Assembly (NCBI RefSeq): GCF_016909175.1
Contig: NZ_JAFBFI010000012.1
Span: 1 to 64,000, forward strand
Source of the DNA: Peribacillus deserti
GTDB lineage: Bacteria; Bacillota; Bacilli; Bacillales; DSM-1321
Reading direction: 5' to 3'
Length of the DNA stretch: 64,000 nt
Shown here: positions 7,759 to 14,844 of the stretch, in pieces
Numbering within the stretch: position 1 is the first letter of the stretch
How the letters are laid out: the number at the start of each line of letters is the position of its first letter
Position numbers and translations under genes: made by a program
The notes under the pieces: generated by a model
What the model was told of the DNA's origin: nothing
The model's input: only the letters and a program-made list of their open reading frames with translations
The model's database searches: none

Positions 7759-7787
7759 TTGACTTTATACCCGTGGGGGTATACTAT
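7759..7787 (+). promoter_or_regulatory. Promoter with CstR-type operator
   Basis: TTGACT (7759-7764) and TATACT (7780-7785) or TACTAT (7782-7787) form a promoter. The spacer is filled by the palindrome TATACCCGTGGGGGTATA (7766-7783). ATACCC/GGGTAT palindromes are the known binding sites of the persulfide sensor CstR and its CsoR-family relatives. Repressor bound here would cover the -10 box. Confidence 0.8.
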
Positions 7788-7812
7788 GTACATTGTAGAT
7801 AGGCCCTAATGA

Positions 7813-8163
7813 TTGGTGGTGTTCCTAATACTAATACTAATCTTAATCCTACTGGCAATGTCCTTACTGCCAAGTTTTTATAAACGTTATTATCCTGTAA
7901 AACACGTTCCATGTATAGAAAAACCAGTTGGTTTAAAGCATAATAATACGATGATTTTGGACATTAGGGATTATAATGAGAAGGGAACCAATTCAGGTGG
8001 AGATTCAATGAACATCCCGTATGCGTATTTAAATCGTTACTATGGTGAAATTCCTTCTAGACAGCTACACCTGATTGCTTCTTTAGGCATGAGGTTCTTA
8101 AGGGCAAAGGGGTTTAATGTATCGAGCTACATGTTAACAAAATGCCCATGTAAAGAGGTGTAA
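7813..8163 (+). CDS. Membrane-anchored protein of the sulfur cluster with CPC tail
   Basis: The product is about 116 residues: an N-terminal hydrophobic anchor (about residues 2-20), then a soluble part with a rhodanese-like opening strand (TMILDIRDYNE) and a helix near GMRFLRAKGF. The catalytic Cys loop of a rhodanese is absent. It ends in CPCKEV, a possible thiol pair. It is the first gene behind the CstR-type operator, directly before cstR, so I infer a role in persulfide handling at the membrane. The start is uncertain: TTG at 7813 or GTG at 7816/7819, all with weak ribosome sites. Confidence 0.65.
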   Translation: MVVFLILILILILLAMSLLPSFYKRYYPVKHVPCIEKPVGLKHNNTMILDIRDYNEKGTNSGGDSMNIPYAYLNRYYGEIPSRQLHLIASLGMRFLRAKGFNVSSYMLTKCPCKEV

Positions 8164-8170
8164 AATAGTC

Positions 8171-8431
8171 ATGGAATATAATAATGGTGTCAAAAATCGG
8201 TTAAAACGAATCGAAGGTCAAATTAAAGGTGTTCTAGCAATGATGGAACAAGGAAAGGATTGCAGGGAAATCGTAACACAACTATCCGCAGCTAGGAATG
8301 CCATTGATCGCACCATGGGTGTCATTGTTAGTACAAACCTGGAACAGTGCGTCAGAGAAAATGTAGAAAAAGGTGAGTCAACAGAGCACCTCGTTAAAGA
8401 AGCTGTTGAGCTTCTAATCAAAAGTAGGTAA
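8171..8431 (+). CDS. cstR: CstR-type persulfide-sensing repressor, CsoR family
   Basis: An 86-residue all-helical repressor of the CsoR/RcnR family. Cys31 (GKDCREIV) and Cys60 (NLEQCV) are present, but the histidine that copper-sensing CsoR uses two turns before the second Cys is Asn56. Cys31/Cys60 without that His is the pattern of CstR, which forms disulfide or polysulfide bridges when sulfane sulfur rises and then leaves its DNA. It lies in the middle of rhodanese, DsrE and TusA genes, and ATACC/GGTAT palindromes occur at 7766, 9769 and 10391. It corresponds in position to B. subtilis YrkD. Confidence 0.88.
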   Translation: MEYNNGVKNRLKRIEGQIKGVLAMMEQGKDCREIVTQLSAARNAIDRTMGVIVSTNLEQCVRENVEKGESTEHLVKEAVELLIKSR

Positions 8432-8475
8432 AAGTTCATCAACCGCTGGTGTACCAGGGTTGGCGGACTTTTCAT
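8430..8475 (+). terminator. Hairpin after cstR
   Basis: AAAAGT (8430-8435) and ACTTTT (8467-8472) enclose CAACC/GGTTG (8440-8444, 8458-8462) and an inner TGGTGTACCA. It is terminator-like and would separate cstR from the dsrE gene. Confidence 0.5.
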
Positions 8476-8485
8476 TTGAATAAAT

Positions 8486-8532
8486 ATATACCCTTACCCG
8501 TATAGGTAAAATTGATTTTGCGGGCCATACGG
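8486..8532 (+). promoter_or_regulatory. Possible second CstR-regulated promoter region
   Basis: ATACCC (8488-8493), TACC-N6-GGTA (8495-8508) and ATACGGGTAC (8527-8536) are packed between the cstR hairpin and the dsrE-type gene. They look like degenerate versions of the operator at 7766. I see no clear -35/-10 pair. Confidence 0.45.
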
Positions 8533-8557
8533 GTACAAACACCAAGGAGGAACAAAA

Positions 8558-9040
8558 ATGAATCAGCAAAAGAAGAAGACAACGATTGTTTTATTTAGCG
8601 GTGATTATGATAAGGCAATGGCCGCTTACATTATTGCAAATGGAGCTGCTGCCTATGATCATGAAGTAACCATCTTTCACACTTTCTGGGGGTTGAACGC
8701 TCTCCGTAAAGACGAACAGGTACCAGTGAAAAAACGACTTATCGAAAAAATATTTGGCAAGATGATGCCTCGCGGAGCCGATAAAATGGGATTATCGAAA
8801 ATGAACTTTGCAGGAATGGGGCCTAAAATGATAAAAGAAGTCATCAAAAAACATAATGCCATGACCCTTCCCCAGCTCATTGAGATGGCACAAGAACAAG
8901 AAGTCAAATTAATCGCCTGCACTATGACCATGGACCTTCTGGGTTTGAAAGAAGAGGAATTGTTGGAAGGCATTGAATATGCTGGAGTGGCCGCCTACCT
9001 AGGTGAGGCTTCAGAAGGTAATGTGAACTTATTTATTTAA
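8558..9040 (+). CDS. DsrE/DsrF/DrsH-like sulfur-carrier protein (YrkE-like)
   Basis: A 160-residue DsrE-family protein. The opening strand-helix unit (TIVLFSGDYDKAMAAYIIANGAA) and the late motif LIACTMTMDLLG, with its single conserved cysteine, are typical of the larger DsrE2 branch. These proteins pass sulfane sulfur between thiols in the cytoplasm, together with TusA and rhodaneses. GGAGGAACAAAAATG gives a clear start. It is followed at short distances by two rhodanese genes and a TusA-rhodanese gene, as in the B. subtilis yrkEFHIJ cluster. Confidence 0.88.
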   Translation: MNQQKKKTTIVLFSGDYDKAMAAYIIANGAAAYDHEVTIFHTFWGLNALRKDEQVPVKKRLIEKIFGKMMPRGADKMGLSKMNFAGMGPKMIKEVIKKHNAMTLPQLIEMAQEQEVKLIACTMTMDLLGLKEEELLEGIEYAGVAAYLGEASEGNVNLFI

Positions 9041-9066
9041 TAGTTTCAGGGAAAGAGGTTAGGAGA

Positions 9067-9438
9067 ATGATTGTTATCGGAACCCTATTGAATATAGTGT
9101 TGATTGCTTTTATCATTTGGTTCTTATTGCAGCGTATTTTACCTGTATCTGGAGTCAAAAACATGAATATGAGCGAACTGAAAAAGAAGCTGCACCAAAA
9201 CGATATCCAGTTCATTGACGTTCGAACCCCTGCTGAGTTCAAGGCTAACCATATCAAAGGTTTTAAAAACATACCTTTGGGAGAACTACACAAAAGAAGC
9301 CAAGAACTATCAAAGCAGAAAGAGGTATATGTGATTTGCCAAAGTGGCATCAGAAGTTCACGGGCGAGTAAATTATTAAAAAAGATTGGTTTTGAACACA
9401 TCACTAATATTACAGGCGGAATGAATGCCTGGCATTAA
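9067..9438 (+). CDS. Membrane-anchored rhodanese (sulfurtransferase)
   Basis: This 123-residue protein has an N-terminal membrane anchor (about residues 3-25) followed by one rhodanese domain. The domain shows FIDVRTPAEF and the active-site loop CQSGIRSS, in which the Cys takes up sulfane sulfur as a persulfide; the six-residue loop is that of single-domain thiosulfate-type rhodaneses. The catalytic domain should face the cytoplasm, though topology is not proven. It lies 26 nt after the DsrE gene and 15 nt before the next rhodanese. Confidence 0.9.
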   Translation: MIVIGTLLNIVLIAFIIWFLLQRILPVSGVKNMNMSELKKKLHQNDIQFIDVRTPAEFKANHIKGFKNIPLGELHKRSQELSKQKEVYVICQSGIRSSRASKLLKKIGFEHITNITGGMNAWH

Positions 9439-9453
9439 TAGGAGGAAAGTTAA

Positions 9454-9750
9454 ATGAAGCAAATGACACCGAAAGAGGTTGAAACATTACTCAACAACAA
9501 GCAGCCAGCCAATATTATCGATGTAAGAGAAGTAGATGAAGTAAAGACGGGTAAAATTCCAAATGCCATTCATATTCCATTGGGGCTACTTGAGTTCCGT
9601 ATGCATGAATTGGATAAATCAAAAGAATATATCATTGTGTGCCGTTCAGGAGGAAGAAGCTCCATGGCCTTCAAACTGCTTGAAAGCCATGGTTATAAGG
9701 TAATTAACATGTCAGGCGGAATGCTTGAATGGCAGGGAGTAGTAGAGTAA
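9454..9750 (+). CDS. Single-domain rhodanese
   Basis: A 98-residue cytoplasmic rhodanese with NIIDVREVDE near the N-terminus and active loop CRSGGRSS at about residues 67-74, ending with GGMLEW as usual. It should move sulfane sulfur between small thiols or protein partners. A strong AGGAGG ribosome site precedes the ATG. It is separated from the next gene by 52 nt that contain a CstR-type palindrome. Confidence 0.92.
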   Translation: MKQMTPKEVETLLNNKQPANIIDVREVDEVKTGKIPNAIHIPLGLLEFRMHELDKSKEYIIVCRSGGRSSMAFKLLESHGYKVINMSGGMLEWQGVVE

Positions 9751-9767
9751 ATTTTTTTAAGAACATA

Positions 9768-9785
9768 AATACCCCCAGAGGTATA
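9768..9785 (+). promoter_or_regulatory. CstR-type operator inside the cluster
   Basis: ATACCCCCAGAGGTAT (9769-9784) is a palindromic ATACC/GGTAT site like the one at 7766, placed 18 nt before the TusA-rhodanese start codon. Confidence 0.7.
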
Positions 9786-9802
9786 AAACAGGAGGAGAAA
9801 CG

Positions 9803-10372
9803 ATGATACATTCAAACAAGGTCTTAGACGCAAAAGGGTTGGCATGCCCGATGCCAATTGTTAAAACAAAAAAGGCAATGAACGACTTAGGAGCAGGACA
9901 GGTAATTGAAGTTCAGGCAACCGACAAAGGTTCTACGGCTGATTTAAAGGCTTGGGCAATTAGGATGGGACACCATTACTTGGGAACCGTCGAAGAAGGG
10001 GAAATTCTTAGGCATTATGTCCGTAAATCAGGCGGAGAAGAACAAAAGGATAAACGGCACCCTCATGTAGTTTCCAATGATGAACTAATTAAACTGATGG
10101 AAGAAAAAAAAGACATGCTGGTGTTGGACGTTCGTGAATCAGCTGAATACGCATTTAACCATATTCCGAACGCAGTCTCTGTTCCTTTAGGTGAATTAGA
10201 AGAACAAATAAACGAGCTTGATAAAGAGGCGGAAGTATATGTGGTTTGCCGTACTGGGAATCGAAGCGATCTGGCCGCACAAAAGTTATTCGAAGCTGGT
10301 TTTAAAAAAGTAACCAACGTGGTTCCAGGCATGAGCGAATGGAATGGAGAAACAGAAAAAGCTGTAAAATAA
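9803..10372 (+). CDS. TusA-rhodanese fusion protein (YrkF-like)
   Basis: The 189-residue protein joins a TusA sulfur-carrier domain (about residues 1-75, motif GLACPMPIVKTKKAM with Cys15) to a rhodanese domain (about 85-185, DVRESAEY, active loop CRTGNRSD, ending GMSEWNG). The fusion should pass sulfur from the rhodanese cysteine to the TusA cysteine within one chain. B. subtilis YrkF has the same order. The ribosome site CAGGAGGAG is strong, and a CstR-type palindrome lies just upstream. Confidence 0.93.
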   Translation: MIHSNKVLDAKGLACPMPIVKTKKAMNDLGAGQVIEVQATDKGSTADLKAWAIRMGHHYLGTVEEGEILRHYVRKSGGEEQKDKRHPHVVSNDELIKLMEEKKDMLVLDVRESAEYAFNHIPNAVSVPLGELEEQINELDKEAEVYVVCRTGNRSDLAAQKLFEAGFKKVTNVVPGMSEWNGETEKAVK

Positions 10373-10390
10373 AACATTTTTTTAAAAATT

Positions 10391-10406
10391 ATACTATGGG
10401 GGGTAT
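10391..10406 (+). promoter_or_regulatory. CstR-type operator before the rhodanese-MBL gene
   Basis: ATACTATGGGGGGTAT has the ATAC-N8-GTAT outline of the operators at 7766 and 9769. It lies in the 39 nt gap and overlaps the ribosome-site region of the next gene. Confidence 0.6.
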
Positions 10407-10411
10407 TTTAG

Positions 10412-11539
10412 ATGACTGTAAAACCAATGACAGTTAAAGAAGTCACAAAAAAAGTGATAAGTAAGGATCAATTATTTATTTTAGACGTCCGCAACCATGA
10501 TGCGTTCGGTGATTGGAAAATTGAAGGAGAAAACTTTGAGTATCTGAATATACCCTATTTTGATCTGCTTGACGGTGTGGAAGATATAGTGGATAAACTG
10601 CCGTTAAATAAACAGGTACTTGTAGTGTGTGCAAAAGAAGGATCATCCGTGATGGTAGCTGAAATGCTGTCGGAAACTGGTCTCTCCGTTCACTACCTTA
10701 AAGGCGGCATGAAGGCATGGAGTGAATATTTAGAGCCAGTTAAAATAGGCGACCTAAAAGGTGGCGGTAGCCTTTATCAATTTGTTCGTATCGGAAAAGG
10801 CTGTTTATCCTACATGATTGAGTCACAAGGAGAAGCGATAATTGTGGACGCTGCCCGAATGACAGAACACTATGAGACCTTTGCCAATGAAAATAACATT
10901 CTCATTAAGCATGTTGCAGATACCCATCTCCATGCGGACCATATTTCAGGTGGGAGAAAATTGGCTGAAAAAGTGGGAGGAACCTATTACATTCCTCCAA
11001 AAGATGCCGAAGAAGTGGTGTTTGATTTTGCGGAGCTACAAGAAGGCAAAGAAATCCTTGTCGGCGGTACGAAGGTAATCGTCCAACCGCTTTACACGCC
11101 TGGCCACACCATTGGAAGCACTTCACTCCTAATTGATGATAAATATTTGTTAACTGGCGATATTTTGTTTGTGGAATCAATAGGCCGCCCTGATTTGGCT
11201 GGCAAAGCGGAGGATTGGGTCGCAGATTTAAGAGAATCCCTTTATGACAGATACAAAAAGTTAGACGGAGGCTTAATGGTTCTGCCTGCCCATTTTTCCA
11301 AGGTCTCTGAACTGGGTGAAAACGGAAAAGTCACGGCTAGCTTAAAAGAATTATATGAGCGTAATGAGGGGCTCAATTTGGAGTCTGATAAATTCCGAAC
11401 TCTGGTTACGGATAACTTGCCTCCACAGCCAAACTCATACCAAGAGATCCGCCAAACCAATATGGGGAAATTGAAACCTGATGAAGAAGAACAAAGAGAA
11501 ATGGAAATTGGGCCCAACCGCTGCGCGGTCCATAATTAA
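10412..11539 (+). CDS. Rhodanese - persulfide dioxygenase-like fusion (YrkH-like)
   Basis: The 375-residue protein has an N-terminal rhodanese domain (about 1-110; LDVRNHDAF, with loop CAKEGSSV lacking the usual Gly/Arg pattern) and a metallo-beta-lactamase domain (about 120-330). The latter carries the non-haem iron ligands of persulfide dioxygenases: [19 protein letters not shown] and [16 protein letters not shown]. Such enzymes oxidise glutathione- or bacillithiol-type persulfides to sulfite. The domain order is the reverse of S. aureus CstB, in which the dioxygenase comes first. The chain ends in CAVHN, one more cysteine. Confidence 0.88.
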   Translation: MTVKPMTVKEVTKKVISKDQLFILDVRNHDAFGDWKIEGENFEYLNIPYFDLLDGVEDIVDKLPLNKQVLVVCAKEGSSVMVAEMLSETGLSVHYLKGGMKAWSEYLEPVKIGDLKGGGSLYQFVRIGKGCLSYMIESQGEAIIVDAARMTEHYETFANENNILIKHVADTHLHADHISGGRKLAEKVGGTYYIPPKDAEEVVFDFAELQEGKEILVGGTKVIVQPLYTPGHTIGSTSLLIDDKYLLTGDILFVESIGRPDLAGKAEDWVADLRESLYDRYKKLDGGLMVLPAHFSKVSELGENGKVTASLKELYERNEGLNLESDKFRTLVTDNLPPQPNSYQEIRQTNMGKLKPDEEEQREMEIGPNRCAVHN

Positions 11540-11555
11540 AAAGGAGGATATACAA

Positions 11556-11783
11556 ATGAACGCAGATAAATTCTTGGATGCAAAGGGTCTTGCTTGTCCT
11601 ATGCCAATCGTAAAAACAAAAAAGGCCATGGATCAACTGGAGTACGGCCAAATTTTAGAGATACATGCAACAGATAAAGGAGCAAAAAACGACCTGTCAG
11701 CTTGGGCAAAATCAGGCGGGCATGAACTTATGGAACACACTGAGGAGAATGGGGTTCTAAAGTTTTTCTTAAAAAAAGGATAA
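11556..11783 (+). CDS. TusA-family sulfur carrier (YrkI-like)
   Basis: A 75-residue stand-alone TusA-type protein with motif GLACPMPIVKTKKAM, nearly identical to the TusA half of the fusion encoded at 9803. It should accept persulfide sulfur on the motif cysteine. AAGGAGG at 11541 lies 8 nt before this ATG; the longer frame from 11481 overlaps the previous gene and is not supported. It sits between the dioxygenase-like gene and the TauE transporter. Confidence 0.93.
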   Translation: MNADKFLDAKGLACPMPIVKTKKAMDQLEYGQILEIHATDKGAKNDLSAWAKSGGHELMEHTEENGVLKFFLKKG

Positions 11784-11816
11784 CCTCATGACGAAAAAGC
11801 TTAAGGTGGTGAGAAT

Positions 11817-12593
11817 ATGGATATAGGGTTTATCGTCACGATCTTGGCAATCGGCTTTATTGGTTCCTTTTTTTCAGGAATGTTAGGAATTGGCGGGGCC
11901 ATCATTAACTATCCCATCCTTTTATACATTCCGCCTCTGATGGGTTTGAATGGATTTACAGCTCATGAGGTCTCTGGGATAGTCGCGATCCAAGTATTCG
12001 TTGCAACCCTCGGGGGAGTTTGGTCCTACCGAAAAGCGGGTTATATTAATAAACCTCTTCTTCTGGTTATGGGATCGAGTATATTATTAGGAAGCCTGAT
12101 CGGGAGTTACTTGTCCCGCTCGATTTCTGAAAACAGTATCAGCATCATTTATGGATTGTTAGCCTTGTTCGCGGGAATCATAATGCTTGTTCCCAAAAAA
12201 GGATCAGACCATGAGTTTGCTGATTTTAAAAGATGGCTGGCATCCCTCCTTGCTTTTGTTGTTGGTCTTGCCTCTGGAGTGGTAGGAGCTGGCGGTTCTT
12301 TTATCCTCATTCCGATCATGCTGGTGGTACTGAAGGTTCCATTGCGAATTACAATCGCGACATCATTGGCCATTACCTTCATTTCTTCCGTAGGGGGAGC
12401 GATAGGTAAGATAACGACTGGACAAGTGTTGTTCCTTCCAGCTCTTCTTATGATGGCAGTGAGTCTGGTTGCTGCCCCGTTTGGAGTGAAAATCAGCAAA
12501 GCTATGAACACAAAGGTACTACAATGGGCCTTAGCATTTTTGATTTTAATTACCTCAGTCAAGATTTGGACTGATATCCTCTTTAAGTTATAG
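11817..12593 (+). CDS. TauE/SafE-family membrane transporter (YrkJ-like)
   Basis: 258 residues with about eight membrane segments and the repeated GxxSGxxGxGG-type loops of the TauE/SafE family ([12 protein letters not shown] and [11 protein letters not shown]). Family members move sulfonates, sulfite or sulfoacetate across the membrane. At the end of a persulfide-oxidation operon, export of sulfite or thiosulfate made by the dioxygenase is the natural reading, but the substrate is inferred only from position. Confidence 0.88.
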   Translation: MDIGFIVTILAIGFIGSFFSGMLGIGGAIINYPILLYIPPLMGLNGFTAHEVSGIVAIQVFVATLGGVWSYRKAGYINKPLLLVMGSSILLGSLIGSYLSRSISENSISIIYGLLALFAGIIMLVPKKGSDHEFADFKRWLASLLAFVVGLASGVVGAGGSFILIPIMLVVLKVPLRITIATSLAITFISSVGGAIGKITTGQVLFLPALLMMAVSLVAAPFGVKISKAMNTKVLQWALAFLILITSVKIWTDILFKL

Positions 12594-12617
12594 CTATGAA
12601 GGAGTGAAAAGGGTTAT

Positions 12618-13004
12618 ATGTTTCATTATACAGTTGAGAGCAATAAGTCAGTAGAAGAAGCGATCGCTTCGCTTGAGACTCATTTAAAGGAAGAGAAATT
12701 CGGTATATTGTGGCGACTTGACCTTCCTGCCAAATTGCATGAAAAAGGCGTAGACAGTTACAATAATCCTTATCACATCTTAGAAGTATGTAATCCAAAG
12801 GAAGCGGCGAGGGTCATTGAAATCAATGAACTAGTCGGTTATTTTCTGCCATGTAAAATTACTGTATATCGCTCAGGTGGAACAACGAAAATCGGTTTGC
12901 CAAAACCAACTCTGATGGTCGGAATGCTTGACGATTCCCAGTTGAAAGAAATAGCAGAAAATATTGAGGCTACTTTAATGAAGGTATTGGATAAAAGTAA
13001 GTAG
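12618..13004 (+). CDS. DUF302 domain protein
   Basis: 128 residues matching DUF302: N-terminal FHYTVESNKSVEEAI, the middle YHILEVCNPKEAARVI, and a GYFLPCKITVYR strand near residue 80. Two cysteines (VCNP and LPCK) are conserved-looking. The family often accompanies sulfur or redox gene clusters, but its biochemistry is unknown. It is the last gene of the cluster, 24 nt after the TauE gene and before a bidirectional terminator. Confidence 0.85.
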   Translation: MFHYTVESNKSVEEAIASLETHLKEEKFGILWRLDLPAKLHEKGVDSYNNPYHILEVCNPKEAARVIEINELVGYFLPCKITVYRSGGTTKIGLPKPTLMVGMLDDSQLKEIAENIEATLMKVLDKSK

Positions 13005-13082
13005 TTCAATTGATTTGTGTGGAAAAGTCAAATCATCGAGTAAAGAGTGAATTAGGTAACCCTTGCACAGGAAAAGAAGCAC

Positions 13083-13113
13083 AAAAAAAGAGGAGAGAGC
13101 ACCTCTTTTTTTG
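13083..13113. terminator. Bidirectional terminator
   Basis: AAAAAAAGAGG (13083-13093) pairs with CCTCTTTTTTT (13102-13112) around the loop AGAGAGCA. It serves the DUF302 gene on one strand and the 70-residue gene on the other. Confidence 0.85.
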
Positions 13114-13118
13114 TACTA

Positions 13119-13331
13119 TTATTGTACGGCGTCGCTCTTCGTCAATTCCTCATAGGCATCCATAAAGCTTTTATAAGTATCTTTTCCGTATAGTTTCTTG
13201 TTATTTTTAAAAAATAGCTCCAGCGTCAGATCTTTAGCATGTGCGAGGCAGCAGGCACGTGCAGCCCAGACAAGCTTTATATAAGATAAGAAATATTCCT
13301 TTTTTAGCGCTCCGCCATGATTAACAGTCAA
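13119..13331 (-). CDS. Small protein with CC motif in the ars-type unit, unknown
   Basis: 70 residues starting at the TTG at 13331, which lies 6 nt after AAAGGAGGG; the longer frame from 13361 has no ribosome site. The centre carries WAARACCLAHAKDLTLELF with a vicinal cysteine pair followed by His, and the rest is helical and basic. I do not recognise the family. It is the third gene of the minus-strand unit headed by arsR, 54 nt after the 46-residue gene, so it may bind thiophilic metalloid; that is inference. Confidence 0.65.
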   Translation of the reverse strand: MTVNHGGALKKEYFLSYIKLVWAARACCLAHAKDLTLELFFKNNKKLYGKDTYKSFMDAYEELTKSDAVQ

Positions 13332-13385
13332 GCCAATCCCTCCTTTAAGTAATCTTTTCATTAGAATATTATTCTCTATAAAAGG

Positions 13386-13526
13386 TTAAGCACAACTCAG
13401 ACAGGGTTCCTTAACAAAATTAGTATCAGTGTCTTTTCCTGAGGTTTTGTCATCTGTTTGTATCTCGTAGTATTTCCAGGCATCCTTAGTATTCTGTTCA
13501 ATCTCATGTTGGAGAGATTTAGTCAT
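13386..13526 (-). CDS. 46-residue protein ending in PCLSCA, unknown
   Basis: The frame from the ATG at 13526 encodes MTKSLQHEIEQNTKDAWKYY... and ends KEPCLSCA, with a C-x2-C pair next to the C-terminus. AAGGAGG lies 29 nt upstream of that ATG and instead serves an ATG at 13546 that reads only Met-Asn-Met-stop, so the true start is unclear. Translation could be coupled through this mini-frame, or the 5' end may be damaged. The gene lies downstream of an ArsR-type box (13563-13578) and upstream of the CC-motif gene. Confidence 0.5.
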   Translation of the reverse strand: MTKSLQHEIEQNTKDAWKYYEIQTDDKTSGKDTDTNFVKEPCLSCA

Positions 13527-13562
13527 CTCAAAAATTACATATTCATAAAAAATCCTCCTTTA

Positions 13563-13578
13563 ATCAAATAATATTGAT
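13563..13578 (-). promoter_or_regulatory. ArsR-type operator between arsR and the small genes
   Basis: ATCAA-ATAATA-TTGAT is a perfect inverted repeat. A weaker copy (ATCAA-N6-CTGAT) follows at 13585-13600. It suggests that the two small genes have their own ArsR-controlled promoter. Confidence 0.75.
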
Positions 13579-13617
13579 ATATTAATCAAAAAAAACTGAT
13601 TTAAAACCGAAAAAAAA

Positions 13618-13941
13618 TTAACAACTTGGCTTGAACACGCAACAAAGTTCGTGGGAAAGCATATGGTTGATCTCATCTTGATTGATTTGATAATAACTCC
13701 AAGTTCCCCTTGTTTCTTTAGAGATGATGTTCGCATCAAGGAGAATCTTTAGGTGGTATGATAACTTTGACTGAGCCATTTCCATAAGCGGAGCCAGATC
13801 GCAGACGCACATTTCTCCTTTTTGGGTCAGGATATTCATGATTTGAAGACGTTTTTTATCGGCCAATGCCTTGAATTTAGCCTCGTATTTCTCAAAGAAT
13901 TTTTCCATAGATACATCTTGTATTTGGATTTCTTGATTCAT
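13618..13941 (-). CDS. arsR: ArsR-family repressor with arsenite-type CVCDL site
   Basis: A 107-residue winged-helix repressor. The recognition region shows KGEMCVCDLAPLM, the CxC metal site in helix alpha-3 used by As(III)/Sb(III)-sensing ArsR, then the DNA-binding helix around SKLSYHLKIL. The C-terminus adds ELCC and PSC, giving a third and fourth thiol that could complete a metalloid site. It should leave the ATCAA-N6-TTGAT boxes when arsenite binds. These boxes flank it on both sides, so it is probably autoregulated and also controls the divergent arsN1-flavoprotein pair. Confidence 0.9.
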   Translation of the reverse strand: MNQEIQIQDVSMEKFFEKYEAKFKALADKKRLQIMNILTQKGEMCVCDLAPLMEMAQSKLSYHLKILLDANIISKETRGTWSYYQINQDEINHMLSHELCCVFKPSC

Positions 13942-13962
13942 CCTTAATTCACCTTTTTCTTA

Positions 13963-14037
13963 ATCAAATCTTCTTGATGTACCCATAGTATACCCAAAAT
14001 TTTCTTGTGTCAATTTTTTTAATCAAATATTTTTGAT
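13963..14037. promoter_or_regulatory. Two ArsR-type operators upstream of arsR
   Basis: ATCAA-ATCTTC-TTGAT (13963-13978) and ATCAA-ATATTT-TTGAT (14022-14037) have the same half-sites and 6 nt spacing as the boxes at 13563 and 14194. The first abuts the arsR leader. Confidence 0.8.
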
Positions 14038-14193
14038 TAAAAACATTTGTTTTTTGTTGGTTTACTTTAATTTTTTTGCAGTATATGAAAGTGTTAAAAA
14101 GAGGGGAAGGGACACAAACCTAAAAAGGGATAAATATCAAATACTTTTAATAAAAGAGTTGTAATTAGAAAATACTGCTAATATACTGAGTTT

Positions 14194-14209
14194 ATCAAAT
14201 TAATTTGAT
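14194..14209 (+). promoter_or_regulatory. ArsR-type operator of the divergent genes
   Basis: ATCAA-ATTAAT-TTGAT lies about 108 nt before the acetyltransferase start. A degenerate fifth box (ATCAA-N6-TTGTT) follows near 14227. The rest of 13942-14316 is AT-rich promoter DNA. Confidence 0.8.
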
Positions 14210-14316
14210 TTACCGATTTTAAATCAAAAAATATTGTTTAAAGGTTGGATTAGCAAATCGTGCTGGAACTAAAAACTGCCGAATATAATGTAGCGGTTGT
14301 GGGGTGGCTTAAAAAA

Positions 14317-14844
14317 ATGAGTCAAATTAAAATTCGAACGGCTTTTCTTAGCGATCTGGATGACATCCTGGTGATCTATAACGAGGGAATAGCGGACCGA
14401 ATCGCTACCTTGGAAAATGAAACGAAAGATATGTCATATATCTTGGACTGGTTTAATAAACATCAAGATCGTTACAAAGTGGTAGTGGCTGAATGTGATC
14501 AAAAAGTAGTCGGTTGGGCGAGTTTAAACGTGTTCAATGCCCGTGCTGCCTATAATGGCGTCGCAGATCTTTCCGTGTATATCCAGAGAGAATACCGCGG
14601 AAAAGGCATTGGTAGAAGATTACTAACATCTATTGAGACACTGGCGAAAGAAAATGGGTTTCACAAAATCGTTCTCTCTACATTCCCATTCAACGAGCTA
14701 GGGCAGAGTCTCTATAAGAGAATGGGATATCGGGTCGTAGGAGTATATGAGAATCAAGGAATGTTAGACGATATATTCGTCGATGTGATGGCGATGGAAA
14801 AACTTATTAATATAGGAGGTAAGGAAAATGGGTCAAATCGATAA
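14317..14844 (+). CDS. ArsN1-type GNAT N-acetyltransferase
   Basis: 175 residues of the GNAT fold. Features of the ArsN1/phosphinothricin-acetyltransferase branch are IYNEGIADRIATLE near the start, GVADLSVYI, the acetyl-CoA loop YRGKGIGRRLL, and LSTFPFNELGQSLY. ArsN1 enzymes acetylate the amino group of arsinothricin, an organoarsenical antibiotic; close relatives act on phosphinothricin. Location behind an ArsR box supports the arsenical substrate. GGGGTGG lies 8-9 nt before the ATG at 14317. Its 3' end overlaps the next gene by 17 nt, suggesting coupled translation. Confidence 0.85.
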   Translation: MSQIKIRTAFLSDLDDILVIYNEGIADRIATLENETKDMSYILDWFNKHQDRYKVVVAECDQKVVGWASLNVFNARAAYNGVADLSVYIQREYRGKGIGRRLLTSIETLAKENGFHKIVLSTFPFNELGQSLYKRMGYRVVGVYENQGMLDDIFVDVMAMEKLINIGGKENGSNR

